From NCBI GenBank assembly GCA_026985995.1, contig JALSPJ010000131.1:1-36979 (forward strand): a DNA stretch of 36,979 nucleotides, written 5' to 3'. The notes under the pieces were generated by a model, which ran no database searches, had not been told where the DNA came from, and was given only the letters and a program-made list of their open reading frames with translations. Position 1 is the first letter of the stretch. The number at the start of each line of letters is the position of its first letter. The stretch is from Anaerolineales bacterium (GTDB lineage: Bacteria > Chloroflexota > Anaerolineae > Anaerolineales > DRMV01). A program made the translations under genes and the position numbers. Shown in pieces: positions 7,707 through 15,862 of the stretch.

Positions 7707-8456
7707 TCAAACCGTGTCGGCATCGGGGCCTTGCAGGCTTTGGAAGAAGAGCAGCAGCAGGCTCAAGGCCAGCAAGGCCAGCACAAGGGCGCTGCCGACC
7801 CAGGCCCGGGCCGCGATTTGCACCAGCCACGCGACCAGGTACAACCCAAACAGCAGCCGGGCTGTGGGCCAGGCCGGGCCTAAGTTCCCCACGAAGAGCC
7901 CCGCGGCCATGAGGCCAAACGCCAGGCCAAAGGCCAGGGCCAGCAGCGCGGTGGCCGAAACCCCGCGCACGGGCCACACCCAAATGCCGCAATCGTTTTG
8001 GGCCGCGGGCAGGCTGCCGGCGGCGCCCAGGTACGCGCTTACCAGCAAAAAGCGGCCGCCGTAAGCCGCCTGGGATGCAGGAATGGCCCACTGCACCGTG
8101 CGGGTTTCCCCCGGCGCCAAATCGAGCCACTCCTTGCCCTGGTCCACCAACAGCACATGGCCCAAAGTGGCGGTTACTCGCAAAAAGCGGCGCACCGGGC
8201 GCTGGGTGGGGTTGGTGACCCGAATGCGCAGCTGAATGACCTCATCGCGCGCGGCCACGGGCGGGCACCACAAGCCGGTGAGGGTACGGCGCTTGCCCAT
8301 CACATCCCAGGGGTAGAACATGCGGGCCTCGAAGTTGACCCACACCACACCGGCCAAGAGCAACAGGCCCAACAACAGCCCGGCGAAAAACGCGCCATAG
8401 GCCCAAGGCGCGGCTTTGGCCGTTTGCGGTGGCGCTGAGGTCCGAAGGGGGTTCAT
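7707..8456 (-). CDS. Membrane protein of unknown function between recJ and surE
   Basis: A 249-residue protein with one N-terminal membrane segment (about 20-43), an extracytoplasmic region of about 110 residues with an Ig-like look (VTNPTQRPVRRFLRVTATL, then APGETRTVQW), and about three membrane segments at the C-terminus. I do not recognise a named family. Two adjacent ATG codons exist (8459 and 8456); 8456 has the better distance to AAGGAGG. The gaps are 17 bp to recJ and 10 bp to surE, so it is co-transcribed with both. Confidence 0.82.
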   Translation of the reverse strand: MNPLRTSAPPQTAKAAPWAYGAFFAGLLLGLLLLAGVVWVNFEARMFYPWDVMGKRRTLTGLWCPPVAARDEVIQLRIRVTNPTQRPVRRFLRVTATLGHVLLVDQGKEWLDLAPGETRTVQWAIPASQAAYGGRFLLVSAYLGAAGSLPAAQNDCGIWVWPVRGVSATALLALAFGLAFGLMAAGLFVGNLGPAWPTARLLFGLYLVAWLVQIAARAWVGSALVLALLALSLLLLFFQSLQGPDADTV

Positions 8457-8473
8457 CATCGCCTCCTTGAGGG

Positions 8474-10183
8474 TCAGGCTGTGGCCGCGGGCCGCAGGTC
8501 CCGCACCTGCAATTGCAGCGCCGGCCCTCCGTTGTAGTGGTTCCACTCCAAAGTGACCAGCAAATCGACCACCGGGGGCAGGTCTTGCAAACGCGAGCTC
8601 AGGCGGAAGGCCACGCCGGTGCGGGTGGCGGTGCCGTCGTCGGCCACGAAACGGAAATGCTGGCCTTGTTGGCCCATGACCTGCACCTGCTTGAGGCGCA
8701 CCCCGCGCACCACGAAGCGGGGCTTGGGGTTGGCCATGCCCGTGGGCTCGAACCAACGCAGCTGGGTGAGCAGTTCGGGGGTGAGTTCGGCCAGGGTGGC
8801 CTCCGCGTCGGCCCGCAGCACGGGTTGCAGGGGCTGGCCGCGCAGGGTTTCGGCCACCACTGCGGTCAGGCAGTCGCGAAACGCGTCCCAGCGGCTGCGG
8901 TGCACGGTGAAGCCCGCGGCCGCGGCGTGGCCGCCGTAGCGTTCCAACAAATGCCCGCAGCGCTCTAAGGCCTGGGTGATGTGCAGCTCGGGAATGCTGC
9001 GGCACGAGCCCCGCACCCATTCCCCGGCGATTTGGGCCACCAGCGCGGGCCGATGGAAGCGTTCCACCAGCCGGGCCGCGGCCAGGCCCACCACGCCGGG
9101 GTTGAAGTCGGCATGCGCGGCAAAGAGCACCCAGGGCGGGTCGTCGGGGTCGGGCACAGCCATGCGGATGGCCGCCTGCACCGTGGTTTCGGTGAGATGC
9201 TGGCGTCGGCGGTTGTGCACATCCAGCTGCTGGGCCAGCTGCCCGGCTTCCATCACATCGTCGGTCATCAGCAGGCGCAGCGCGGCCATGGCCGAATCCA
9301 AGCGCCCGGCCGCGTTGAGCCGCGGGCCCAAGATGAAGCCGATGTGCCCCGCGTTGAGGCGCTGGGGTTTGACCCCGGCCACGCCCATGAGCGCGAACAG
9401 CCCCTGGCGCTGGGGTTGGCGCAAACGATGCAGCCCCCGGCGCACCAGGTAGCGGTTTTCCCCCCGCAGGGGAACCACATCCGCGACGGTGCCCAAGGCC
9501 ACCAGGTCCAAATGGCGCTGCACCGCGTCGGCCCGGCGGGGTTCCAACCGTAAGAGCAGCGCGTGGGCCAGTTTGTAGGCCACGCCCACGCCGGCCAGGT
9601 CCTTGTCGGGGTACGGGTCCTGGGGCAGGCGGGGGTTGACCACCGCGTGGGCCGGGGGCAGGGTTTCGGGCGGGTGGTGATGGTCCGTGACCACGATGTC
9701 CAGCCCCAACTGCCGCGCGTAGGCCACGGGTTCGGGCGGGCGAATGCCGCAATCTACGGTGACCACCAGCCGCGCGCCTTGCTCGTGCAACCGGCGCAAC
9801 GCCTCGCTGTTGAGGCCATAGCCTTCGTCGAAGCGATTGGGAATGTAAGGCGTGACCTGCGCGCCTAAGCTTTGCAGGGTTTGGGTGAGCAGCACATTGG
9901 CCGTCACGCCGTCGACATCGTAATCGCCGTAGACCACGATGGGCCACTGCCGGCGAATGGCATAGGCGATGCGGTCCACCGCGTCTTCCATGCCGTGCAG
10001 GGCAAAGGGGTCTTCGGTGCCCGGTGGGCGATGGGCCTCGAGAAAGGCCTTGGCCGCCTCGTAAGTGGTGAAGCCCCGGGCGTACAACATGCGCTGCCAC
10101 AGCGGGGGGAACCGGCGCAGCGCGCGCTGCACTTCAGGCGGCGGCGGAGGAGCGATTTCCCAACGGGCTTGGAGGGGGGCCAT
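8474..10183 (-). CDS. recJ: Single-stranded-DNA-specific exonuclease RecJ
   Basis: RecJ is a 5'-3' exonuclease on single-stranded DNA that acts in recombination and mismatch and base-excision repair. The 569-residue protein has the DHH phosphoesterase motifs in order: YGDYDVDG (85-92), VDCG (143-146) and TDHHHP (from 166). GHAAAAGFTV marks the DHHA1 domain, and a C-terminal OB-fold-like region (LEWNHYNGGPALQLQVRDL) closes the protein. Length and motif order match the family. The start at 10183 follows AAGGATG. It is the first gene of an operon with the 249-residue membrane protein and surE. Confidence 0.95.
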   Translation of the reverse strand: MAPLQARWEIAPPPPPEVQRALRRFPPLWQRMLYARGFTTYEAAKAFLEAHRPPGTEDPFALHGMEDAVDRIAYAIRRQWPIVVYGDYDVDGVTANVLLTQTLQSLGAQVTPYIPNRFDEGYGLNSEALRRLHEQGARLVVTVDCGIRPPEPVAYARQLGLDIVVTDHHHPPETLPPAHAVVNPRLPQDPYPDKDLAGVGVAYKLAHALLLRLEPRRADAVQRHLDLVALGTVADVVPLRGENRYLVRRGLHRLRQPQRQGLFALMGVAGVKPQRLNAGHIGFILGPRLNAAGRLDSAMAALRLLMTDDVMEAGQLAQQLDVHNRRRQHLTETTVQAAIRMAVPDPDDPPWVLFAAHADFNPGVVGLAAARLVERFHRPALVAQIAGEWVRGSCRSIPELHITQALERCGHLLERYGGHAAAAGFTVHRSRWDAFRDCLTAVVAETLRGQPLQPVLRADAEATLAELTPELLTQLRWFEPTGMANPKPRFVVRGVRLKQVQVMGQQGQHFRFVADDGTATRTGVAFRLSSRLQDLPPVVDLLVTLEWNHYNGGPALQLQVRDLRPAATA

Positions 10184-10333
10184 GGCACATCCTTGGCGTG
10201 CAGGAGATGGGTTTTCATTGTACTACGCTTGCGCCCAATCCCGGGTGTGTCAAGCGCCAAAGCCGGCGGGGCCGGGTGGAACCCGCGCCACGCTGCGTTG
10301 CTGACCGCATGGTGGTAAGCAGAGGGGCCCCGT

Positions 10334-11017
10334 TCAGTCAGGCTGTTCGGATGATTTGGTGGAGGGCTCGGCCCAGGGGTCGATGAGGTGGTGCCGCACC
10401 GCGTAATGTACCACTTGGGCCACATTACGCAAGTTGAGTTTGCGCATGAGGCGGGTGCGATGTACTTCAACGGTTTTGGGGCTGATGTATAACATGCGCG
10501 CAATTTCCTGGTTGGTATATCCCTGAGCAATGAGGATGAGGATTTCCCGCTCCCGGGGGGTAAGACGCTGATGGGGCGGGGTGGCCGTTTCGCCGGCCAT
10601 TAGCGCATCGAGCACCAGTTTGGCGATGGGTGGGTAAAGGTAGGCATTCCCAGCGTGTACGGCGCGAATGGCTTTGACGAAATCGGTATCTGCGGCCTGT
10701 TTGAGCACATAGCCCGCGGCGCCGGCTTCCAGCAAGGGAAGCACAAACTCCTTGTTGCCATATTGGGTCAGCATGAGCACCCGCAGGTCGGGGTTCTCAG
10801 CCAACAGATAGCGCAGGGTGGTCAGTCCGTTTATGCCGGGCATCATCACATCCAGCACCACCACATCCGGTCGTAGGCTGCGGGTCAGCTGGAGCGCCTC
10901 TTCCCCCGAACCGGCTTCGCCAACGACTTCGATGTCATCGTAAGTTTCCAACAAGGCCCGAAGTCCGGCCCGTAAAATGGCATGGTCATCCACCAGCAGC
11001 ACGCGAATTTTGCCCAT
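10334..11017 (-). CDS. NarL/FixJ-family response regulator
   Basis: A 227-residue two-domain regulator. The receiver domain (1-120) keeps the acidic pair Asp10-Asp11, phosphoacceptor Asp56 in VVLDVMMPG, and the Lys of GYVLK. The C-terminal LuxR-type helix-turn-helix (about 152-215) includes LTPREREILILIAQGYTNQEIA and SPKTVEVHRTRLMRKL. The protein should bind DNA as a dimer after phosphorylation by the adjacent kinase. It overlaps the end of the kinase gene by 32 bp and has its own AGGAG site, so expression is coupled. Divergent orientation to the cytochrome operon makes that operon a natural target (inference). Confidence 0.95.
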   Translation of the reverse strand: MGKIRVLLVDDHAILRAGLRALLETYDDIEVVGEAGSGEEALQLTRSLRPDVVVLDVMMPGINGLTTLRYLLAENPDLRVLMLTQYGNKEFVLPLLEAGAAGYVLKQAADTDFVKAIRAVHAGNAYLYPPIAKLVLDALMAGETATPPHQRLTPREREILILIAQGYTNQEIARMLYISPKTVEVHRTRLMRKLNLRNVAQVVHYAVRHHLIDPWAEPSTKSSEQPD

Positions 11018-12824
11018 GAGCGGCTCCTGGGGTCGGTTGGTTTGGGTCGTAGGGCACGGTGATGAACAAGTGGGTGCCTTGTCCGGGTGCGGTGCGCACT
11101 TCCAACGAAGCGTGTATCAAATGTAGGCGCTCGCGCATTCCCAACAGGCCAAAGTGTCCGGCCGTGGCCAAATGATGAGGGTCAAAGGTAAAACCGCGGC
11201 CATCGTCGTGAATTTCGATGTGTAACGCTTGGGGCTGCCATTGAAAAACCAGGCGCGCGTGTTGGGCCTGAGCATGCCGCGCGATGTTGTTGATGGCTTC
11301 TTGCAACACGCGATACAAGGTAGTGTGCACCACCGGGGGGAATTCGTGGGGAGTGCCGTGCACTTCGATTTGCACTTCAACACCTACGGCGCGCAGGCGT
11401 TCTTCGGCATACCAACGCACGGCCGGGAGCAAACCATATTCGTCCAACAACCCGGGGCGCAAATCCAACACGATGCGGTTAACCCCCTCCAGCGTGCGCG
11501 CCACATGCTCCCGCAACATGCGCAGTTGTTGCTGCAAATGAGGGTCTTCGGTCTGGCGTCCCAGCGCGCCCAAGCGCACAATGAGATTGGCCAGTTCTTG
11601 ACTGGTTTCGTCATGCAGTTCCCGAGCCACGCGGCGGCGTTCTTCTTCTTGGGCCGTAATCAGGCGGGTCAGCAGTTCCTCCCGCTCGCGGCACATCTGC
11701 ACCAGCGTTCCGCTTTGATGTTCCAAACGCTGCGCCAAAGTTTGCCGGAGTGCGCGTTCCGTTTGTAGGAGATGACGCACCCGCTGCCGCATGGCGTCGA
11801 TGTGTTCGGCCAGGGCTCGTAGCACATGCAACCCGCGTTGGGGAACGGGGTGGTTCAAATGGCCCTGGGCAATGCGCTGGGTGGCCTGTTGCAGGGCTTG
11901 CAACGGGGCGAATACTGCCCAATGGTGAAAGACGACCACCGCGAGCGCCAGCACGATTAAAGCCGTGGACAGCGCGATGGCCCCCCATCGGGCCTGGTCG
12001 TAAGTGTGGTTCAGCACTTCTGCGGGTTTGAGGAGCACCAGGGTGTAATACATGCCCTGGTGAGTGGGGCCCAGGGGGGCGAAGACTACGCCATAGAGCT
12101 GCGCCTGGTGCCTCACAAAGAAGGGCTGCCAGGCCGCGACCCGATGCTGGGCCAGTTCCTGTTGCACTGTGGTGAGCGTGGACGGGGGCAAAGGTTGGCC
12201 GGCGATGACCACGGCTCCTTGCCCGTCGGTGAGCAAAAGGGAGCCGCCAAACCCCCGCGCCAGCTGCGCCAAAGTGACGGAATCGAATTCATGGGCGATG
12301 GTGACCACCGCGTCCACTTGGCCGCGAGCTGTGGTGTGCGGGGCTACGGCGATGAGCCAAATGCGTCCCTGGATGGTGGTCAATTCAGCCAAGGTTTGGC
12401 CTTTCCAACCGCGTTGCACCGCATCCAGGCGTTGTAAATCGTCGGCTGTAAAAACCGCCTCTTCCGCCGCGGTGTAGGCGACGGGATGAGGCGTCAGAAT
12501 ATACACCTGGTCCCGTTCGTGCGCGGTTTGATGCAACGCCAAAAAGCGCCGCAAGCGTTCCAGTTCCCCCTTGGACAGCCAGGTGAAAAGGTCCTCGTAG
12601 TGGGCCAGCAACAGGGCTTCGTCCCGCAAATAACTCGCTTCAGCCGTGAACCAGCCGTGCAAGGCTATGGCCTGCTGCTGCAGCTCGTTGCTCAGACATT
12701 GGCGCACTTGCCAGACGATGTTTTCACTCAGCCGCCACACCCCCCATATCAACGCGATGGCAGCCCCCAAACTCAACACCAATGGCCAAACCAGCATGCG
12801 GTTCCAGCGTTCCCCACGGGTCAC
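10986..12824 (-). CDS. NarL-type sensor histidine kinase with extracytoplasmic sensor region
   Basis: A protein of about 612 residues. The first membrane segment is at about 10-31, a large extracytoplasmic region (about 35-285) looks like a Cache-type sensor, and the second membrane segment is at about 290-310. A HAMP-like linker and coiled coil follow. The dimerisation domain has phosphoacceptor His404 in RELHDETSQEL (HisKA_3), and the ATPase domain shows DDGRGF and GLLGMRERL. I chose GTG 12824 because AAGGAG lies eight bases upstream; an in-frame GTG at 12860 lacks such a site. The ligand is not predictable. No PAS domain or heme-binding motif was seen. Confidence 0.93.
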   Translation of the reverse strand: MTRGERWNRMLVWPLVLSLGAAIALIWGVWRLSENIVWQVRQCLSNELQQQAIALHGWFTAEASYLRDEALLLAHYEDLFTWLSKGELERLRRFLALHQTAHERDQVYILTPHPVAYTAAEEAVFTADDLQRLDAVQRGWKGQTLAELTTIQGRIWLIAVAPHTTARGQVDAVVTIAHEFDSVTLAQLARGFGGSLLLTDGQGAVVIAGQPLPPSTLTTVQQELAQHRVAAWQPFFVRHQAQLYGVVFAPLGPTHQGMYYTLVLLKPAEVLNHTYDQARWGAIALSTALIVLALAVVVFHHWAVFAPLQALQQATQRIAQGHLNHPVPQRGLHVLRALAEHIDAMRQRVRHLLQTERALRQTLAQRLEHQSGTLVQMCREREELLTRLITAQEEERRRVARELHDETSQELANLIVRLGALGRQTEDPHLQQQLRMLREHVARTLEGVNRIVLDLRPGLLDEYGLLPAVRWYAEERLRAVGVEVQIEVHGTPHEFPPVVHTTLYRVLQEAINNIARHAQAQHARLVFQWQPQALHIEIHDDGRGFTFDPHHLATAGHFGLLGMRERLHLIHASLEVRTAPGQGTHLFITVPYDPNQPTPGAAHGQNSRAAGG

Positions 12825-12896
12825 GCGTCGCGCTCCTTCTTGCGAATTACCCAACCCCACGACCGGGGGCTTGTCCCGAATTGATACGGCCGCGGC

Positions 12897-12910
12897 AGAA
12901 AATATTTTCT
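12897..12910. promoter_or_regulatory. 14-bp perfect palindrome, possible operator
   Basis: AGAAAATATTTTCT is its own reverse complement. It lies at the predicted transcription start of the kinase operon, in an AT-rich island within GC-rich DNA. This position suits a repressor or autoregulator site, but no binding protein can be named. Confidence 0.4.
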
Positions 12911-12916
12911 AATTTG

Positions 12917-12944
12917 AGTATAGAAGCCCGCAAACCCCTGTCAA
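12917..12944 (-). promoter_or_regulatory. Consensus promoter of the histidine kinase/response regulator operon
   Basis: On the minus strand, a perfect TTGACA (12944-12939) and TATACT (12922-12917) are separated by 16 bases. Transcription would start near 12910, about 85 bases before the kinase start. A 14-bp palindrome sits at the predicted start. Confidence 0.7.
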
Positions 12945-13147
12945 GGCGACAATCCTCACATCCCCCGGGACAGAGCCCTACAAGAAGGGCGGCCAGACGG
13001 CGAGCGCTTTCTCATCAAATGCTAAAAATAGGGGGTTTCCACGCCGAGGGTAAGGCCTTTCCTGTATGGGCAAAGGCGCGCGTTGGCTCTACCATAAGGA
13101 TGCCCACGATTGTGGCATTTTTCACGGACCGTCGAGGTAGGTAGCCC
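12945..13147. other. Remainder of the divergent intergenic region before the cytochrome operon
   Basis: Apart from the kinase promoter and palindrome, this stretch holds no gene. I found no convincing rightward promoter; candidates such as TACCAT at about 13091 lack a good -35. A small imperfect hairpin CCAC/GTGG at about 13104-13116 is followed by CATTTTTC and could act as a weak attenuator or lower background transcription into the operon. GAGGTAGG before 13148 is the ribosome-binding site of the next gene. Confidence 0.4.
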
Positions 13148-13630
13148 ATGGTATGGGTGTGGTTGGCTTATCGGTATGAGGCCGCGGGGAGATACGCACT
13201 GCGCCGTATGGCCGGTTGGCCTGAGGTGCGGGTGTTGGGGCTGGTCGGGCACGAAGAGGCGCTGCTGGAAGTGGCCCGTTGGCAGGCCCCGCAGATGGTG
13301 GTGGTGCATGTGCCATCGTGGGGGTATCCCACGGTGGAGTGGTTGCGTTGCTTGCGGGGGGTGGCCCCTGGGGTACGGGTGCTGGCCGTCGGGTGCGGCG
13401 CTGCCCAGGTGGGCGAAGCCTTCTTGCGCCTGGCTCCTTTTGGTTTGCGGGGTTGTGTGTGCGCGGAAACAGGGCGCGAGGTGCGGGCGGCGTTGCAGGC
13501 GTTACGGCGGGCCAATGCTTTGTACCTGTGTCCGCAAGCCAGCCGTGCCCTGCTCGAGGCCTATCGGCGGCGTTGTGCCGCGCCGACCCAGGCCGCTGCC
13601 GCCCAGATGATGGCAGGAGCGCTGACATGA
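13148..13630 (+). CDS. Stand-alone degenerate receiver (pseudo-REC) protein
   Basis: A 160-residue protein with no DNA-binding domain. It aligns along its whole length to the receiver domain of the neighbouring response regulator: WPEVRVLGLVGHEEALLEVA with the DIEVVGEAGSGEEAL segment, APQMVVVHV with RPDVVVLDV, and ANALYLCP with GNAYLYPP. The key residues are lost: the acidic pair is replaced by Tyr/Arg, the phosphoacceptor Asp by His54, and the conserved Thr and Lys are missing. It may have arisen by duplication and decay of a NarL-type receiver. It could act as a partner or decoy for the two-component system, or through protein contacts. It is the first gene of the cytochrome operon, and its stop overlaps the next start (ATGA at 13627). 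Confidence 0.8.
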   Translation: MVWVWLAYRYEAAGRYALRRMAGWPEVRVLGLVGHEEALLEVARWQAPQMVVVHVPSWGYPTVEWLRCLRGVAPGVRVLAVGCGAAQVGEAFLRLAPFGLRGCVCAETGREVRAALQALRRANALYLCPQASRALLEAYRRRCAAPTQAAAAQMMAGALT

Positions 13631-14964
13631 TGATGGACAGCAAACGCCGAGGTTGGGCCATCTTGGGGGTGTTGGGGGGAATGCTGGCGCTGTGGTTTGG
13701 CCTGGCGGCCGGTTGGGGGGTACAGCCGGCCTGGGCGCAACCGTTGCCGGGGGAGGAAGCCCCCACGCCGCAAGCCGATGCCGGTTCCCCCGACACCGAT
13801 TGTTTGATGTGCCATACCAATCACAATTTCCGCGGGCGATTCGCCAATGGCCAGGTCATTTCGTTGTATGTGGATGTGGGGGAATTCGAAAACTCGGTGC
13901 ACGGTCCGGAAGGGCTGGAGTGCATCGCCTGTCATCCCAATACGCGCGCGTATCCGCATCGGCCCGACCAGGCGCAAGTGGATTGCACGACCTGCCATCT
14001 TTCCGAAGATGGCCGGGTGGGTGCGGTGGTGCGCGATTTGGATTTGGTGGTGGATTTGCCTTATGCCGATGTGCGGGAGATGGTGCTGCGTATCAATCAA
14101 GAATGCCAGAGTTGTCACGAAGAGGCGGCCAAGGAGGCGCAGGACAGTATGCATGTGCGGGCCCAAGAGAGCGGCAACCGGGACGCGCCCGTGTGCGCCG
14201 ATTGTCACGGCAGTCACGACATTCAACCCCCAGGGCAGCCCCGGGCCCGAGTGCCCCAATTGTGCGGGCAATGCCATCGGCCTGTGTTCACCACTTATCA
14301 GGCCAGTGTGCACGGCCAGGCTTTGCAACAAAACCCGAACCACGCCGATGTGCCCACCTGCGTGAGTTGCCACGGCGTGCATAGCGTGCGCGGGCCCCGC
14401 ACACCGGGTTTCCACAACGACATGATTGCCGTTTGCGGCCAGTGCCACGGCGATGCCGAACGCATGGCCAGGTATGACCTTTCGGCGCAGGTGTATGTGT
14501 CGTATTTGCGTGAATTCCACGGACGGGCCGTCAATGTGGCTCGTTTGGCCGGGCCGGGGCCCGAAAGCGCCGAAGCCACCTGTTACGACTGTCACGGCGT
14601 GCACAACATTCAGCCGGTGGATGACCCGCGTGCCACGGTACACGGTGAACGGCTGTTGACCACCTGCCAGCAGTGCCATCCGGCCGCGGGGCCGCGCTTC
14701 ACCACCGCGTGGAATCGCCACCAGGAACCTTCATGGGAGCGGACCCCGGTGCTGGCGGCCATCGATTGGCTGTATGGCTATGTGCTCATCCCCGGCGTGA
14801 TTGGCAGCTTCTTGCTCTACATTGGTTTGGATGCCCGCAAGCGGTGGCAGGAGAAACGCCGGGCCGTACATCGGGCCCTGTTGGAGGCCGAGCGCGAACT
14901 GGCGCGTGAATTAGGAGCGGATGACGATGGCGCTTTCGATGATGAAGACCTCCTCGCCGAATAA
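13627..14964 (+). CDS. Decaheme c-type cytochrome with C-terminal membrane anchor
   Basis: A 445-residue exported protein. A signal peptide (about 1-37, ending near AWA) is followed by ten CXXCH heme c sites, from CLMCH at residue 59 to CQQCH at residue 347. A C-terminal membrane segment lies at about 381-401, and an acidic cytoplasmic tail follows. Each site should bind one covalent heme. No CXXCK site is present, so it is not an NrfA-type nitrite reductase. Anchoring and adjacency to a cytochrome b suggest that it takes electrons from the membrane subunit and passes them outward. Three ATG codons stand in a row at 13627, 13630 and 13633; AGGAG seven bases before the first supports 13627, which overlaps the previous stop. 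Confidence 0.93.
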   Translation: MMMDSKRRGWAILGVLGGMLALWFGLAAGWGVQPAWAQPLPGEEAPTPQADAGSPDTDCLMCHTNHNFRGRFANGQVISLYVDVGEFENSVHGPEGLECIACHPNTRAYPHRPDQAQVDCTTCHLSEDGRVGAVVRDLDLVVDLPYADVREMVLRINQECQSCHEEAAKEAQDSMHVRAQESGNRDAPVCADCHGSHDIQPPGQPRARVPQLCGQCHRPVFTTYQASVHGQALQQNPNHADVPTCVSCHGVHSVRGPRTPGFHNDMIAVCGQCHGDAERMARYDLSAQVYVSYLREFHGRAVNVARLAGPGPESAEATCYDCHGVHNIQPVDDPRATVHGERLLTTCQQCHPAAGPRFTTAWNRHQEPSWERTPVLAAIDWLYGYVLIPGVIGSFLLYIGLDARKRWQEKRRAVHRALLEAERELARELGADDDGAFDDEDLLAE

Positions 14965-15862
14965 AACCGATGCATGGGAGCGCGTCCTGGAGCGCCTGGA
15001 GCTCAAGCGTCGGTTGGTGCTGCGCCGGCTGCGGCAGGCCGAAGCCTGGGCGCAACGCCTCAAGGTGCTGCCCGACGGGCGGCGCGTGTTCCTGCGCTTC
15101 GACCCCGTGTTGCGCTATCAGCATTTCGTCTTCATGCTGGCCTTTACCACCCTGGCCATCACCGGCCTGCTGCAGCATTTCAGCCATCACCTTTGGGTGG
15201 CCCGGGTGGTCAATGTTTTGGGCGGTATGGAGGCCCTGCGGGTGGTGCACCGGGTGGCCGCGCTTATCAGCATTGGCGTTTCGTTGCACCATGTGGCGCA
15301 AATCCTGCACATGTGGGTGGTGCAACGGCGGCGGGGGGCCATGTGGCCCCGCTGGAAGGATTTTCAAGATTTATGGCACACCGTGCGCTACAACCTGGGC
15401 CTGGCACCCCAGCGCCCGCAACACGACCGCTTCTCCATCGAGGAAAAGATGGAGTATTGGGCCTTGCTGTGGGGCCAAACTTTGATGATGGTGACCGGCC
15501 TGATGATGTGGTTCCCTGTGCTGGTCACCCGCTGGTTGCCCGGCGAAGCCATCCCCGTAGCCCGCGCGCTGCATAGTTGGGAGGCCATCCTGGCCACTTT
15601 GGCGGTGATGGTGTGGCACGGCTACCATGTCCATCTCAAGACCCGCAACACCAGCATCTTTACCGGCTATTTGACCGAAGAAGAGATGCTGGAAGAGCAT
15701 CCTTTGGAGTATCGGCGCATTGTCGCCGCGCATCGGCGGGTGCAGCAGCTGCGCCGGGAACTGGCCCTGATTGAGGCCCAAATGGCGGATGTGCGCACCC
15801 GCCTCCAGGGGCCTGGGCAGCCCAGCCCGGCACCCGCGGCCGCAGCTCTTCGGGAGGGATGA
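14921..15862 (+). CDS. Cytochrome b-type membrane subunit (b561/FdhI/Ni-hydrogenase cytochrome b-like)
   Basis: A 313-residue integral membrane protein with four predicted membrane helices starting near FVFMLAFTTLAITGLL, VVHRVAALISIGVSLHH, YWALLWGQTLMMVTGLMMW and LHSWEAILATLAVMVWHGYH. Histidines in helices 1, 2 and 4 (YQHF, VHR, LHH, LHSWEA, WHGYH) suit two b-type hemes, as in the gamma subunits of formate dehydrogenases. The likely job is oxidation of membrane quinol and electron transfer to the decaheme protein. The gene overlaps the decaheme gene by 44 bp. ATG 14927 is an alternative start with better spacing from AGGAG. The long C-terminal tail is cytoplasmic, charged and possibly coiled-coil. 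Confidence 0.88.
   Translation: MTMALSMMKTSSPNKTDAWERVLERLELKRRLVLRRLRQAEAWAQRLKVLPDGRRVFLRFDPVLRYQHFVFMLAFTTLAITGLLQHFSHHLWVARVVNVLGGMEALRVVHRVAALISIGVSLHHVAQILHMWVVQRRRGAMWPRWKDFQDLWHTVRYNLGLAPQRPQHDRFSIEEKMEYWALLWGQTLMMVTGLMMWFPVLVTRWLPGEAIPVARALHSWEAILATLAVMVWHGYHVHLKTRNTSIFTGYLTEEEMLEEHPLEYRRIVAAHRRVQQLRRELALIEAQMADVRTRLQGPGQPSPAPAAAALREG

Noticed and set aside
8460-10100. N-terminal extension of the membrane-protein frame across recJ
   Set aside because: This is an out-of-frame reading of recJ with Arg/Ala/Gly-rich composition; the real start is at 8456 after AAGGAGG.
10202-10255. Full promoter for recJ
   Set aside because: TACAAT (10222-10217) and TTGACA (10253-10248) are both present on the minus strand but 25 bases apart, too far for one sigma70 promoter.
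13627-14964. Ammonia-forming nitrite reductase or hydroxylamine oxidoreductase
   Set aside because: There is no CXXCK site and no recognisable HAO or NrfA motif; the C-terminal membrane anchor and ten evenly typed CXXCH sites fit an electron-transfer protein.
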